NCBI RefSeq assembly: GCF_024699075.1
Contig: NZ_JAILQF010000204.1
Location: forward strand, 1 to 6,793
Reading direction: 5' to 3'
Source: Butyrivibrio sp.
GTDB taxonomy: Bacteria > Bacillota_A > Clostridia > Lachnospirales > Lachnospiraceae
DNA length: 6,793 nt
This document shows positions 6,411 to 6,793 of the stretch, in pieces; position 1 is the stretch's first letter; each line of letters starts with the position of its first letter. The notes under the pieces were generated by a model that saw nothing but the letters and a program-made list of their open reading frames with translations, was not told the origin of the DNA and searched no databases. The position numbers and the translations under genes were made by a program.

Positions 6411-6793
6411 TGGCACCGCCTTCACTAGATGACTGGCTTTCGGAAGGACCTGCTGACATTTCCTGCATGAGAAGTGCCATAGAATCAGTCTTAGGAACCA
6501 GGATTGCATCACCTTCTGCAAGACCTTCTGTTATCTGTGTATATGAGCCATCACTAACACCTATAGTAACAGCCTTCTGTAAAGGAGTGGAATTCTTGCT
6601 GTTAGAAGTATCCTTTACATATACAAAATAGTTGCCTTCGGAATCAGACTGCACTGCAGAACTTGGAACTGATACAACCTGTGATACATCATCGATTATA
6701 AGCTTTACTTCTGCGCTCATACCGCTTCTTACTGTTTCATCAGCTTCAATCTCAACATCTGCTTCAAAATAAGATACACCGCCTGATACAGTC
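6403..6793 (-). CDS. Membrane fusion (adaptor) protein of the ABC exporter, C-terminal part only
   Basis: The last 129 residues are visible; the gene begins beyond the right edge. They match the C-terminal half of HlyD/MacA-family adaptors such as YknX. The beta-barrel end reads TVSGGVSYFEADVEI ... RSGMSAEV. The membrane-proximal domain follows, with VSVPSSAV, GNYFVYVKD, AVTIGVSDGSY and ITEGLAEGDAILV. This protein would be N-terminally anchored outside the membrane and link the permease to the outside. The tail is a Ser/Glu/Gly-rich linker (GPSESQSSSEGGANE) that looks disordered. The operon promoter and the N-terminal anchor are out of view. An ATG at 6720 lies mid-domain and is not the start. 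Confidence 0.9.
   Translation of the reverse strand, partial: TVSGGVSYFEADVEIEADETVRSGMSAEVKLIIDDVSQVVSVPSSAVQSDSEGNYFVYVKDTSNSKNSTPLQKAVTIGVSDGSYTQITEGLAEGDAILVPKTDSMALLMQEMSAGPSESQSSSEGGANE

Noticed and set aside
6411..6521. N-terminal extension of the ATPase by 37 residues
   Set aside because: The stretch is out-of-frame reading of the adaptor's 3' end. The family normally begins shortly before the first beta strand, as with the start at 6410.

Overview
The window looks like a stretch of a low-to-moderate GC Firmicute chromosome, most likely a Lachnospiraceae-type clostridium (Butyrivibrio or a relative). This is an inference from the AT-rich gene spacers, strong GGAGG-type ribosome binding sites, AGA/ATA/GGA-rich codon use, a clostridial-style GAF domain ahead of GGDEF, and a secreted protein with NPD...H...EGR repeats. 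No rRNA, tRNA, CRISPR array, transposase or phage gene was seen.

Layout. At the left edge (1-137, minus) lies the N-terminus of an unidentified gene that runs off the window. A regulatory-looking spacer (138-402) holds a promoter candidate and an inverted repeat. It divides that gene from a small membrane-anchored protein on the plus strand (403-861). Facing it, with only 11 bases between the two stop codons, is a large minus-strand gene (873-3554) for an 893-residue cyclic-di-GMP protein with the order GAF - GGDEF - PAS - degenerate GGDEF - EAL. Upstream of that, also on the minus strand, is a small secreted protein with a signal peptide and two 37-residue repeats (3654-4358). The right third (4505-6793, minus) is the end of a MacAB/YknXYZ-type exporter operon in the order membrane fusion protein (partial), ATPase, permease. 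Its two junctions overlap by exactly 8 bases each.

How the genes work together. The last three genes form one clear unit: an ATP-driven efflux or export system whose ATPase pairs with the FtsX/MacB-fold permease and an extracytoplasmic adaptor. Its substrate cannot be read from the sequence. The secreted repeat protein and the c-di-GMP enzyme follow on the same strand, with spacers of 146 and 99 bases and only one weak terminator candidate. Co-transcription is possible but not shown. The cyclic-di-GMP protein is cytosolic and probably synthesises or breaks down c-di-GMP in response to signals at its GAF and PAS domains. The best candidates for unusual biology are its double GGDEF architecture and altered EAL loop, and the secreted repeat protein beside it. 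I do not see a clearly new multi-gene system.
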